A DNA stretch of 20,796 nucleotides. Origin: Gymnopilus junonius (Eukaryota; Basidiomycota; Agaricomycetes; Agaricales; Galerinaceae). The position numbers and the translations under genes are program-made. Positions 1-10,218 of this stretch are shown piece by piece. The notes beneath the pieces were generated by a model that saw only the letters and a list, made by a program, of their open reading frames with translations, ran no database searches and was not told the DNA's origin. The stretch is taken from assembly GCA_015501075.1 (NCBI GenBank), contig JADNYJ010000556.1, forward strand, positions 1 through 20,796, written 5' to 3'. Position 1 is the first letter of the stretch; every line of letters starts with the position of its first letter.

Positions 1-3000
1 TGGTCCCTCTGTAAAGAGGCGTAATTCCTTGTCTAGGAACGACCTCAGTATGACCATGGATAGGATGGTTCTAGGAGGACGGTTTGATTCGGATACACTT
101 GCGCCAATTGAACACGGAAGGATGAAGGCCGCATTTTGGATGCAAAATATGCTGACTCGTCAGCTATCAGAAGAGGAGTACGTGCACTGTCGGTGGTTTG
201 GTCCATAACTGACATTCTGATTTTCTTTTTTCAAGTACTGAAGCATGGAAGGATATATCAGTCTCACTGTTTGATGATCGATTTGACGGCAAACAATGTC
301 GTTGTTTGATATCTGTGTGCCTTCCAAAAAGCAAGAATATCCTCATCTACTCCATAGCTCAATTGGAGGATAGGACGATAGAAGTAACACCAATGATGGA
401 GATTCCTGCCCTGTCGGCGACTTCTCTACGTGCTACGCGTGGAAATGTCTGGGACTTGCTAGTTGTAAAGCCCTTGGGCGACCTTACACTACTTACCCAT
501 GGTCTGCACGAAATACCGGTGGAAGTGCAACAATCGGTCAAAGGACCGAGTGAGAGCTCAGATATGGATGTTGACACATCAATGACGGATTTGGAAAATC
601 ATGGCCAGATCGTTGCCGCTCAGGACTCTCAATGGGGCACAACCACTCTTGTTTATGAAGACGGATGGAAGAGCCGTGTCACCTTCGACATATTCCCTCA
701 AGATAAACTTGTCATTGATCTATTCCAACTACTTGCTCTGATCATGCCCCATGAGGTCACATTCAACATCCACGTTTTGTTCTTGGAGAAATGGTCAACC
801 GAAGCATGGTCAGAAGCAGAGGGACTGGAGTTTGACTGTTTCTCGACTGCCCTATACTCAGTTTTTGGCCTGGAGTTCGAGGATACCCCCGTCCCTCTCG
901 ATGCTTGGTCGCGTCTCGTATCTTCTTCAACACACCGTCATTTCGCTGATGATCCGGCTCTCAAGCTTTTGCGTACCCCACATAGAAAGCCTGCCCCACG
1001 GCCAAAGTATAAAGCAGAGCAACGCCACCCAATGTTATCACCTCTGTTGTATGGCTTGCATACTTTTGGCAGAGTCATTGCGTCTTCAAGTACCTCGTCA
1101 CCAGGATCTGCTTAAATTGGCTCCTATCCTTTGCCGTGTGGCTGTATCTGTGCGACCAGAATGGGCAGATTATTGGAAACGTTTGGTTCCAGACGCTATG
1201 AACGCATGGCCTTCAGCGCTGGCTTCTAGTGTGTCTTCTTTTTTCAACATCTCTTATAGTTGCTCATCAATTTAATTCAATAGATTCTGAATATCTTGAC
1301 GACAGGATACCAGTTTGGCCACCAGATATTTCAGCTATTCTGTATGGACGGGTTAGCACGCCTGACTGGAAAGTCCCATGGCATGACGTTCAGCATATTG
1401 TGTCCCGCTTTTCTATAACGCCATCATTGGAGTATGGTGTTTGTGACCCCCTTCACGATCTGCATCAAATCAGTCTGTTGTATAACACACTTTCCGATGC
1501 ATCAACGACGGACAGTCAGAAGCGAGCTGAGAAGGTTATTTTGGAGATGGTCGATCAGAATGACGGTAATGATGTCTCGCCTGCATTACCTTTGGGCATC
1601 GCAGCTCCGCTGAGAGAAGCTGCGAGGACTTGTCAGCTCGCTCCTCCTGGAAGTTGGCCTCTGAAAGCGTATAAAGCTATTGGTCGCAATGATCTCGCTG
1701 CGTCCGCAACGCGAAATCCAGACTTGTTTGCGAACGACGGTTATAAAACGAGAAAAGAGTTTGTTGTGGGTGCCTTTCATTCGCACTTACGTGATTGTCT
1801 TGACATTTTTATTTCTATGTCAGAACCCAACTACCCCTCGTCCCACTATCGGTGGGATTTCGGCTGAGACTCGAACCCTAGCAGGTGAACTTGAAGGTGC
1901 CACCGGTGTAGAACTGTATCAGAAAGAAATCACAGATATACGATTCGGGCTGGACCGACGTCTAGAGGAGGTCGCACGCATGTTGTGTTCCTCAGCGATC
2001 CCATCTGTAAAGAGTTTGGAACGCCCTGAACTGAGGTCAGTATTATTTACGTTCGTGTCGTTGTCACCATTCACACATAAAGGTCCATTCTAGCGAACAA
2101 GACCAAACCAGAGAACATTATAACCAGGTCGTTCGAGTTGCAGAACGTACATTTGCCCTTCCTTATGGTCGAGGCATGTTTACCTTCGTTCAGTGCCCGT
2201 TGTCAGACGTGAAGCATATTCAATTCCAAAAATGGAATATACTGTCCGATTCCAACCACTGAACAACGTCGTCACCCCTGAACTTGGAAAATTGTCACCC
2301 GAATCTATAAGTTGGGGAGATTTCCATAACGGTGTTGCTGCTGGATTGCGAATATCGCCCTCCGCTATTGGCGTGGACAGTTCTTGGATAGCCTTCAACA
2401 AACCAGTCGAACTCTCGCCAGAGCATGCAGGATTTCTTCTTGCGCTTGGCCTGACTGGTCATCTGAAGGAAATGATGACCTGGAGTACCTTTTCATACCT
2501 TACGCCTAAACACGATCTCACTTCTATCGGGGTTCTACTTGGTATGGCTGCCGCCAACGTTGGTACCTCAAACCAGCATGTTACCAAACTACTAGCCGTT
2601 CACACACCTGCGATGCTTCCGACTCCGAACGTCGACCTCAACGTCTCTCTTATGACTCAAGCAGCTGGATTATTTGGTGTTGGCCTCGTCTACCTTGGTA
2701 CCAGGAATCGACGTATGGCGGAGGTTTGCCTCGGACAGATCAGCCGGAAGGATTTAGTACAGCCAGATTTGAGCAACGAGCATCGTGAAGCGTATACATA
2801 TGCAAGCGCTCTTGCATTTGGTATGATAATGCTTGGAAAAGGTTCGACCATACCTGCAGATTTGATCATCCTGAAACGATTGGGTGTTCTTGTACACGGA
2901 GATCCCAATGCCATGATTGGTCGAACTACTAGGACATTTGATATTAATTTGACCTCACCTGCAGCAGCCATTGCTCTTGGACTCATGTATCTTAGGACCG

Positions 3001-4940
3001 GCAAGAAGGACGTTGCTGATATCTTGACCATTCCGGATACCGTGGTGTCTCTCAATGCTATTCAGCCTACATTCCTGCTCGTACGGACTATTGCTAGGGC
3101 GTTGATTATGTGGGATACTGTTATGCCAAGCAATGAGTGGCTGATTCGTCAAATACCAAGAACCATCTTAGATGCAATTGAAGCTCGTTCAAAAAATGGC
3201 AAAAACATCGACGATGCTATGGAATTGGCGTATTACAACATCATCGCAGGAGGTTGCTTCGTTGTTGGGCTGAAATATGCTGGCACTGCTCGTCAGGAAG
3301 CTTACCAGATGATAGTCAAACATTTTGACAATTTTTCCAGGATGGCATATCCCAGCGGTAAGTCTGTTCAAGCCATCTTGACCACCGCAGTTTAGTTGAA
3401 ATTTTCTTCAGGACCAGCCTTTGACCACAAGATCAAACGTTCAGCAATTCGAGATGGTCTGAACCTTATTTCTATCGCTCTCAGCATGGTCATGGCTGGC
3501 ACAGGCGAGATCACCTGTTTGCGGCGACTACGTTATGCATATGGAATGTCGCAACAAATGATGTACCATCATGGGTTCAAATACGGCGTGCACATTGCTA
3601 CGCACATGTCTTTGGGACTGTTGTTCCTGGGCGGTGGACGCTACACACTTGGCACATCTGATGCAGCCATAGCTTGCATGGTGGCTGCATTCTTCCCAAG
3701 GTTCCACCACGTCTCTTCGGATAACAGGAGTTATTTGCAAGCTTTGAGGCACATGTGGGTCCTGGCCGTTGAGCCTCGCTGTCTTATCGCACGCGACGTT
3801 GACACGAATGAGGTGGTGTACCTGCCAGTCAAGATTACCATGAAAGATGGCAATGAAGTTGAACATACTCAACTGATCTCGCCGACCTTGATTCCAGATA
3901 TGGATAGGCTACTGTCGATCCGGGTGGACACCCCCCGTTATTGGCCCTTCTACCTTGACACATTCGCACTTGTACGCCACAAAGAGGCCCTACTGCAGAG
4001 TCAAACTTTGTACGTGAAGCGGCGGACGGCATTCTTAAGTTACACGGAAGATCCCAGGGGCAGTCGAAGTCTTTTTGTACGCTCTGGTTCGTCATCAGGC
4101 GATACAGCTACACTAGATTTCCCCCAATTGACGGACACAAAGACGCATCCTGCTGGCGATCTGAGCGAGTTCATTGGTTCTATCTCAAACAACGTCCTAT
4201 TCCTTGCATTCGCAGATCACTTCGCCAGGTCAGGTTATGAAGGAGAGACACATGAGGAGCGTCTGTTCCACAAGTATTGCCACGCTACGCTACTGGATAG
4301 CATTCTCCAAGATAAACCGCAGACTCTACAGTCTCACCTCACGTTATATCTTTATCGAAACATGTCGCCCAAGTCGCCTTACTTCCATCTGCGTTTACAG
4401 GACCTCCGCTTTGCCACTGACTTCTATGCCAAGGTCTTTGAACGACGATTTAGTGGCAAAACGGAAAACAATCCTCGCTCTCCATTAATCAAGGATACTA
4501 CAGTGCAAGGTGCGACACATGCCCTCGATCGCAGACTGGACGAAGCCAGGCTTTTGCCTGGGTTCATGGACTTCGTGAGGCAATACGCCCGAGGAGAAAT
4601 GTTGCCTAGAGGACAAGTTAGCGTCGATCCAGGTGCTGTCATGGATGTTGAAGGGGCTCCGATCGACGTAGAAGCCATGGAACGTTATCTTGCATGGTAT
4701 CTCCTGCGGAATGCCGTACCAGTTTCGACGTTGTTGACGATTCTTCAGCAACTCGCCAGGGAGCCACATGCGCAATGCTTGGGTGTTCCTCCACCAGAAG
4801 GCACAGATAATTCAGAAGGGCTTGATTTGGGGATTAAAGAGGTTCTGCATACAACGGGAACCAGGATGGCTACGACCTTCGGGTCCGGATGGAGTGTGCG
4901 ATCTCTTAATGAAATAACTGAAGCATGGAAAATTACATGA
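1..4940 (+). CDS. apc1: Anaphase-promoting complex subunit 1, 3' part (5' end outside window)
   Basis: APC1 is the largest scaffold subunit of the APC/C ubiquitin ligase, which drives metaphase exit in the nucleus. My exon model is 1-177, 236-1228, 1284-1765, 1824-2035, 2094-3357 and 3412-4940, with introns of 54-58 nt; it gives about 1551 residues, so the N-terminal few hundred are missing compared with the roughly 1900-residue human protein. The fragment opens with the serine-rich loop RRNSLSRNDLS. It continues through RPEWADYWKRL (about 1159-1191) and then the alpha-helical PC (proteasome/cyclosome) repeats around 2430-3300, with signatures such as GVLLGMAAANVG and ASALAFGMIMLG. The C-terminal domain carries MSLGLLFLGGGRYTLG and FFPRFHHVSSDNR, highly typical of APC1. 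Two single-base shifts break the frame: one base too many in the T run at 1064-1067, and one G missing at 2188. With both allowed for, the length is an exact multiple of three, so I treat the gene as functional. The 1229-1283 intron could instead end at 1259. Confidence 0.95.
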
Positions 4941-5111
4941 TTGATATGCCATAGAATAACACGTCTCCCATTTTTGTGGAGTCATGTAATAGTTTACGCA
5001 TTTTTAGCTTTCGCCGTCTTCATTTCAGTTACCAAAGTATAAGTATCACCATTAGTGCTCTTTTTTAAAAGTCTTAAGTGCCGCACAGTGACTCGGTGTC
5101 AGTGAGTATAT

Positions 5112-5168
5112 GTGCCGAACGGTCACGTGCGACCGTGTTTAATGGACGCCCCTCGACGCGACCAATCA
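5112..5168 (+). repeat. Direct repeat copy 1: E-box/CCAAT module
   Basis: This stretch resembles 5619-5684 in the same orientation. Shared blocks in order are GTGC..AACG, TCACGTG, GACCGTGTT, a CGCC(C)CT/CGCCTG block and GACCAAT. Its core GTCACGTG (5122-5129) fits the Cbf1-type bHLH consensus RTCACRTG and sits inside an imperfect palindrome with CGGTC and GACCG arms. The GACCAAT end looks like a CCAAT box (HAP complex). Confidence 0.55.
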
Positions 5169-5321
5169 TCGCGTGGACCTTATTTGATCCAACCTTTCCG
5201 TTCGGCCTTCATTACCATTTGAGTCACTCTTTTTCTCTTACAGTAATTAAATCATAGCATTGACTTTTATACCATGCGACCATATTATTAAGCGCGACGC
5301 GTCGAGTAGGCCGCATTATAA

Positions 5322-5555
5322 TTAGAGTTGGTCAATGCAACCCCTGTGATGCTTAAGGTCCTTGATGGCCCTTTCAACGCCTTCCTTCGATTGCAAACCA
5401 TACCTCGGAAATTGGCCCAGAATGTCGACCATGACATGAGCAAGTGTTTGACCGTCTGCCGTTTGTTCAGACTCTATGACCGACAACCATCCTAAATCTA
5501 CAATCCGTAGGGAGTAAGCTCAGTACATTGGAAGATAATCCTGCTTCCCTTGCAT
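5322..5555 (-). pseudogene. Short coding-like relic, unrecognised
   Basis: On the minus strand an ATG at 5555 opens a frame that meets TGA at 5520-5522 and then runs open for 65 codons to TAA at 5322-5324. The open part reads like real protein, amphipathic and charged, with segments such as ADGQTLAHVMVDILGQF and EGVERAIKDLKHHRG. I do not recognise the family. The in-frame TGA could be a TGG-to-TGA change in a decayed gene fragment. A 29-nt GT-AG stretch also spans it, but that is too short for a believable intron. It lies between two direct repeat copies. It may be a relic, a terminal exon of an unmodelled gene, or chance. Confidence 0.3.
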
Positions 5556-5618
5556 AGGACGCTTTGGCTTGATTTGTTGGAGAAAATGCGTGACTTAGAT
5601 TTACTGGCAGTCACAATA

Positions 5619-5684
5619 GTGCTAAACGATCACGTGTAAATGTGACCGTGTTCAATTAATGAGTCGCCTGCAACTTGACCAATA
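5619..5684 (+). promoter_or_regulatory. Direct repeat copy 2: E-box/CCAAT module, probable STN1 promoter
   Basis: This is the second copy of the module at 5112-5168. ATCACGTG (5629-5636) again fits RTCACRTG, and GACCAAT follows at 5677-5683, ending about 14 bases before the STN1 ATG. That places it in the core promoter or short 5' UTR. Compared with copy 1 it carries a few extra bases after the E-box and has diverged by point changes. Binding by Cbf1-like and HAP factors is inferred from the motifs only. Confidence 0.5.
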
Positions 5685-5696
5685 ACTTTAAGTACC

Positions 5697-7690
5697 ATGA
5701 GCTTTACTTCCACCTCCACCATACATCTTTCTCCGTCAAAGCAAAAGCATTCTTACTTCTCTGCAGGATCTCATGACAAGACAAAGCCTTCAATTAAGGA
5801 CTTGTACAATTGGACATTTAGCGCTTCTGCCATAGCGCCATGTTCAATCCACGATGCCTTAGAAATGCAGCAGAACACTGTTGAACGTATGAATTCCTTC
5901 AAGCAACTAGAATTTTGAGACTTAATTCCCAAATTGCAGCCCGGGATTTATTTTGGCTGGGATCTGTGCCTTGTTCGTCTGTTAAGATTGTCGGGATGAT
6001 CGTTGGTATTCGAGTCTACGAGAAAAAGATTATTTACACCGGTAAGTTATTGTTAGTCGCAGTAAATCACCTTCTTGACGATAAATTATTACAGTTGATG
6101 ACGGTACAGGTGTCATAGATTGTAACCATTCGCAACCTCGTGCAGCATTTTTCGGCAATACGGGCAATATCAATTCATCTCTCTCCAAATATCAACGAAT
6201 AGAGCCACAACTACCAAAGCCAATATGCAGAATTGGGTCTTTTGTACGGTTGACGGGCAGACTTCTAGTATGCGCTGATTCAAGGCAAATTTCTGTCAAG
6301 GACATTGGTACGTGACTGACTCAGTATGTGGGTCGCCTTTCTAATTCTATATTGTTCCAGAGTTGTGCTCAGCCAATAACGAACTTATGCATACAAGAGC
6401 TGTTCGAGAACTTCACAGAAGCTCATATTCTTCGACAGAACCATTCACCATTCCTTCTCAACCAGCTTTCAGTACTCCGAAGAAGGTGAACGTTCTTGCT
6501 TCCCCCTCAACGATAAACTCTAGCAGACCTTCCTCAATTTCTTCGAGTCCAATAAAACCTGGAGAAGCGGAGAAACCTGAAAAAGTAGTTCTGAAATAAC
6601 TCCAGTTTGAATAGATTGGCACTGACTAAATTTCGACAGCAATCTCCAATTAAATTGCGCCATCCATCTAGACTGCATACACATGATCTCACTGAGAACA
6701 CGTTCCGAATATACCTAAAACATTATATGGACCATGCTCCCGTAATTCAGGGTCCAACCAATGCTGATTACGACTCCGATACTGGCATCGGAAACGCAAT
6801 TGACAGGCTACCAGAAACACCCACCAAACGTTCTAGATATGACGAGACTCCTCGCCAACAATCCTCTCGCCTCGCATTTGATGCCACACCGCGTTCGCGC
6901 ATTCCAGCTCCCAACTTCTCCGCCACTACATCTTCCTCCTTCCAACAAGGGAGTTCCGAAACACCAGATTCAATAAGAAGAGGATTTTCTTTATCCTACC
7001 TCCGCCGCATCCCAGAGCTCTCATTACTGGCTTCAAGGGTGGTAGAAAGCTGTTGGCAGGAGGAAACTACGAGAAGAGCGCCGGAAGTTGAAAGAGGCAG
7101 GCTTTCAGCCTTCACACAACCAAAAGGTAAAGATGTTATCTGCGCCTGTCATTTCTCCAGGCAAGTTTGCTGGCAAGAAGAAGAGGTTGTTCAAGTGGGC
7201 TGTTGTTGAACTACTCAAGGAAGGTTGTATTGTGCTTTGGGACGGTCCTGTCCGTCCTTGTCCAGATATCAGGGCTATCAAGGACACCTCAAAGCTCTGG
7301 AAAGCTAACACAACTGCGTCTACTACTCTCGAGGGAGACAATACGCTCTTCAGCATGTCTTCAGGAACCGTCCCGTCTTTCCTCTTAGAGGGTGAAGATG
7401 GTGACGCTGCCCTGTCAGATCCAGATCCTAACGAAGAAGCATATATATCTTTAACAGCTGATTATCTCGCCGATTTCGTCGAGAGTGCCATAAAGGTGCT
7501 TGTCAGGCACTATGAGGACGCAGGGAAGCCATATTCCGGAGCTAGTAAAGAAAGCATTTTGAGCATGCTGAAGAAGGATGATAGGTGGCAGCATGTTGGG
7601 GAATGGAATGTAGATGAAACGCTGAAGTTCTTACAGGCGGAAGGGAGGGTGTGGGCTGTTGGAAAGAATGGGTGGGATGTAACAGAGTGA
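5697..7690 (+). CDS. stn1: STN1 telomere-capping protein (CST complex)
   Basis: Stn1 binds telomeric single-stranded DNA with Ten1 (and Cdc13/Ctc1), protects chromosome ends and recruits polymerase alpha-primase for C-strand fill-in. The model is 5697-5886, 5940-6041, 6095-6307, 6361-6584 and 6640-7690, with introns of 53-55 nt and 592 residues. The N-terminal OB fold is clear: LFWLGSVP at about 67, VKIVGMIVGIRVYEKK, then VDDGTGVIDC at about 98-107 and FVRLTGRLLV. A Ser/Pro-rich linker follows, then TFRIYLKHYMD and FSLSYLRRIPELSLLASRVV, a typical fungal Stn1 region. The C-terminal half (KRLFKWAVVELLKEGCIVLWDGP to WDVTE) fits the winged-helix domains. One surplus A in the run at 7046-7048 breaks the frame just after SRVV; downstream the frame continues as GRRKLREERRKLKEAG. 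Removing one base makes the total exactly 593 codons. The ATG sits at the start of a conserved YNWTF..IAPC region. Confidence 0.9.
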
Positions 7691-10218
7691 TCATAAGTTT
7701 TCTCCCTCCTTGTGCTTCTACCATAATTCTTTTCCAATTCTTCTGCTGGGTTGAGCTTGCATTATACTACTTATACTGCAAATTCACTCTAATCTTTTAC
7801 ATTGTGTATAATATAAAAACTGATAATGATGTTTATACGACTGGTTTTAGAGCGAGCAGCAGTCTGCTGTAGTGTATAGTTGAATGAGTGAGAAGGGTTG
7901 CGGATTGATAATGTGATCCCGACTACGACCAAAGAGGATTTGTGTATTCATAGCAATGATCTTGAATGAAAACGAAAAATGGAGGTCGCCACCCTTGGGC
8001 GTTGGTATCCATTCAATTTCTCGTCCTAATTGGATACGACGTGTTCGTAAAAGGCAGATCGTCTACGTCATCCCTCGGGCCTCCGTGAAGTCGGCTCACC
8101 TTCCGTCGAAGACAAATCCGGAACATGTCGGGTTCTTTGAAGGTGACCCTTACGCCTATGTACGCCCGGGGCAGAGGCCGACACTGGCGGATTACGACGT
8201 ACACAGAGAGGTCAATGTTATCCTCTGTTATCCTTGATGGTCATAATCCCTGACTGACTGTAAAAATGTGTCGGAGTAGATGACCCTTCGCCACCTTCAA
8301 CTTGAATCACGTTCCAACATCTTATTCCAGTTTCGGGATTTCTTCTTCGTGCGTTGAAAACGCAAGTGCCAAGTACAATAATGATACTTGTCGTGGGATT
8401 GAAGAAATCCTTGTAGAAACGGGTCAGAATCTGACCAAGCTTTCGTAATAGCTCTAGAAAAAAGACGGTATATCCAGTTATAAAAAGGAGAATCAATCCC
8501 TGGATGTACGGTTGTCAGCGCTGATTTGAATTAGGTGCATACAGCATGTCAAGAGGAAACGCACGAATTATGACCGTTGCAAGGGGATATGTTATATCCT
8601 TTAGAGGCACCCTCTCTTCGTCATCAGGAACACCTAGAAATGTCATAAGAGATAGGCGCATTGAGGTGCTTTGTGATCAAAGGAGACAGAAAAAATCATT
8701 GCCGTTATTGTGAGTGTGAAGTGACACTAGGAATTCTTCGTCCTCTAAAGTATATTCCAGATTTGGCGAGCAACCATTAGGTGGCAAGACACAAGCATGT
8801 AGCAGGAAGCCAGCGCACTATGAGGGATAACAAGGACGTTCCCAGTGCCATTCGAATTTTCAAGTTGGCCCCTTCAGGCCCAGGACTGTGGATTCAAGAA
8901 GCTTGGGTTCTTGAACTGTGGCCTCGGAAGTCAGTTAAGGGAGTGCCAATGAGGGACGAACAACACACATAGATGTTTTCGCTGTCATTTGTCGTACTAG
9001 TCACGGCAATGAGAGCATATGAATCTAAGGCTTAAGCGTTTGTAAATGACACGATCAACTGGGGTGTCTAGCCAAGTCGATATCGGAGATAGGAGTATAC
9101 TCACGACTGGCGAGATTACTCTTGTCGTCCAATGCGAACGCGATGTTCGGAACGACATCCAGGCCAGCAACGAGCCTTTCCTAAATACCCTGATATAAAT
9201 GCAGCAACGGAGGCGAAGGACACGCGAATGTTGGCAGATTGGCTATTAGCATGCAAATGATATCTAGAAGGGTGCTATAACTGGTTGTGGAAGTTGATTT
9301 TTGACATAAGGACTCTGTCCTGGAACCAAATGCGGGCTTATGATGTTGTACATACTGTACAATAAGGACAAGCTATACAGGATTCGAAAATCACCCAAAG
9401 CAAGAAACATCTAAAGCAATGGTAAAATAGCAAGGAAAGGGGACAAAGTGATGGAGACAGGACAATGAACCGATGGATTGAATGGACAGACGGATGGAGA
9501 CCCATGAAATTCCAAGAATATATAAAAGAGCAGAGGAAAGTTAAGTAATAGAGACCGCCAAGCTACCAAGAACGACGGTGTATTTTTAAAATAAGCAATG
9601 TAGGAAGATGATGGAGCGGATAAATAGATAGAAAAAAAAAAAGAGGAAAGCCGGTGAGAGGGGTACAAATCAGACAAGGAAGGAGACCGCGCATTCAAGG
9701 GAATGTCGGCTACAAAGAATCCCAAGATGAAGGAGAGCGCAATGGCGCATGGCGATGAAGAAGACGAGAGGGCCCCGAAGAGACTGCTCTGCGCTGCAAT
9801 AGGTTAAAAGGAATTCACAATAAGAAAGGCAGGTGAAGGCATCTAAAAAATATAAAGAATAAAGAAAAATAAAAAAGTGGGATGGACGGAATGCGAAGAG
9901 AACAAATGGTGCCATGAATCGTTGTTAAGAGGTCGAGAGATGGTTGAAAGGGGAAAAATCCAGATTTCCTGTTGAGTGCCGAGCCAATGTATTCGGGGTT
10001 TTCCTCCGGGCAGTTTAATCAATAAAGAGATGGAAGAGTAAAAAAAAAAAAGGAAAAAGAAGAGTGGAAACAGTATAAGATAATTTTTTTAGAAACCAGC
10101 GAGCGAATAGTCGATGAAGATGGTAAAGGCCAGTAGAGTAAAAAGGATTGTAGGGTAGAAGAAAGAGCGAATTGAAGAGTGGATGGACGCGTCGCAGTAC
10201 GACGGGTCTGTAGACAGT
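7691..10218. other. Poorly resolved interval between STN1 and the zinc-finger gene
   Basis: About 2.5 kb without an assignable gene. The first 200 bases should be STN1 3' UTR. A 93-codon ATG-to-stop frame lies on the plus strand at 7956-8237, without family resemblance and with an equally open minus frame opposite, so I do not call it. Coding-like minus-strand segments occur at about 8220-9180 (listed separately). From roughly 9400 to 10200 the plus strand is strongly purine-rich (GGATGGAGA-like words and A/G runs); open frames there encode only Phe/Ser/Leu-rich low-complexity protein, so it is more likely the 3' UTR and terminator region of the minus-strand zinc-finger gene. Confidence 0.5.
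8220..9180 (-). other. Coding-like exon fragments of an unrecognised gene
   Basis: Several minus-strand stretches read like exons with good splice signals. The clearest pair is 9180-9105 (ERLVAGLDVVPNIAFALDD...) joined across an 80-nt GTGAGT..CTTAG intron to 9024-8969 (HSYALIAVTSTTNDSENIY). The phase matches, and a 53-nt intron (8968-8916) with a CTTAACTGAC branch site follows. Further down are a frame with EYTLEDEEFLVSLHTHN (about 8780-8680), GVPDDEERVPLKDITYPL (about 8635-8550), and a hydrophobic frame with ILLFITGYTVFFLELL and TSIIIVLGTCVF (about 8490-8350). I could not join them in frame without at least one stop, for example TGA at 8874-8876. It may be a decayed gene, a real gene hit by the same single-base errors seen elsewhere here, or two genes. 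No family was recognised; the hydrophobic part suggests a membrane protein. Confidence 0.3.

Larger units (their letters stand above)
4941..5696. other. APC1-STN1 intergenic region
   Basis: This interval of about 750 bases holds the presumed APC1 3' UTR, two diverged copies of a promoter-like module (5112-5168 and 5619-5684), and between them a short coding-like stretch on the minus strand (5322-5555). No tRNA or other RNA gene was seen. The second module lies immediately upstream of the STN1 start and probably belongs to its promoter. Confidence 0.6.

Noticed and set aside
1229..1259. A 31-nt intron in APC1
   Set aside because: The same donor with a downstream acceptor gives a normal 55-nt intron (1229-1283) that also keeps the frame.
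5119..5136. Palindrome around CACGTG as a possible RNA hairpin or terminator
   Set aside because: The arms are short and centred on an E-box, and the sequence recurs in a diverged copy with an insertion, which fits a protein-binding site better.
7956..8237. Plus-strand 93-codon ATG-to-stop frame
   Set aside because: No family resemblance, no splice context, and an equally open minus frame lies opposite; not enough to call a gene.
5322..8876. Reading in-frame TGA codons as Trp (mitochondrial insertion)
   Set aside because: Base composition and neighbouring introns are nuclear, and no mitochondrial gene family is recognisable in these fragments.
9411..9915. Minus-strand frames of 81-104 codons rich in Phe, Leu and Ser
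   Set aside because: They simply translate the pyrimidine-rich strand of a low-complexity tract and may mimic membrane segments by chance.
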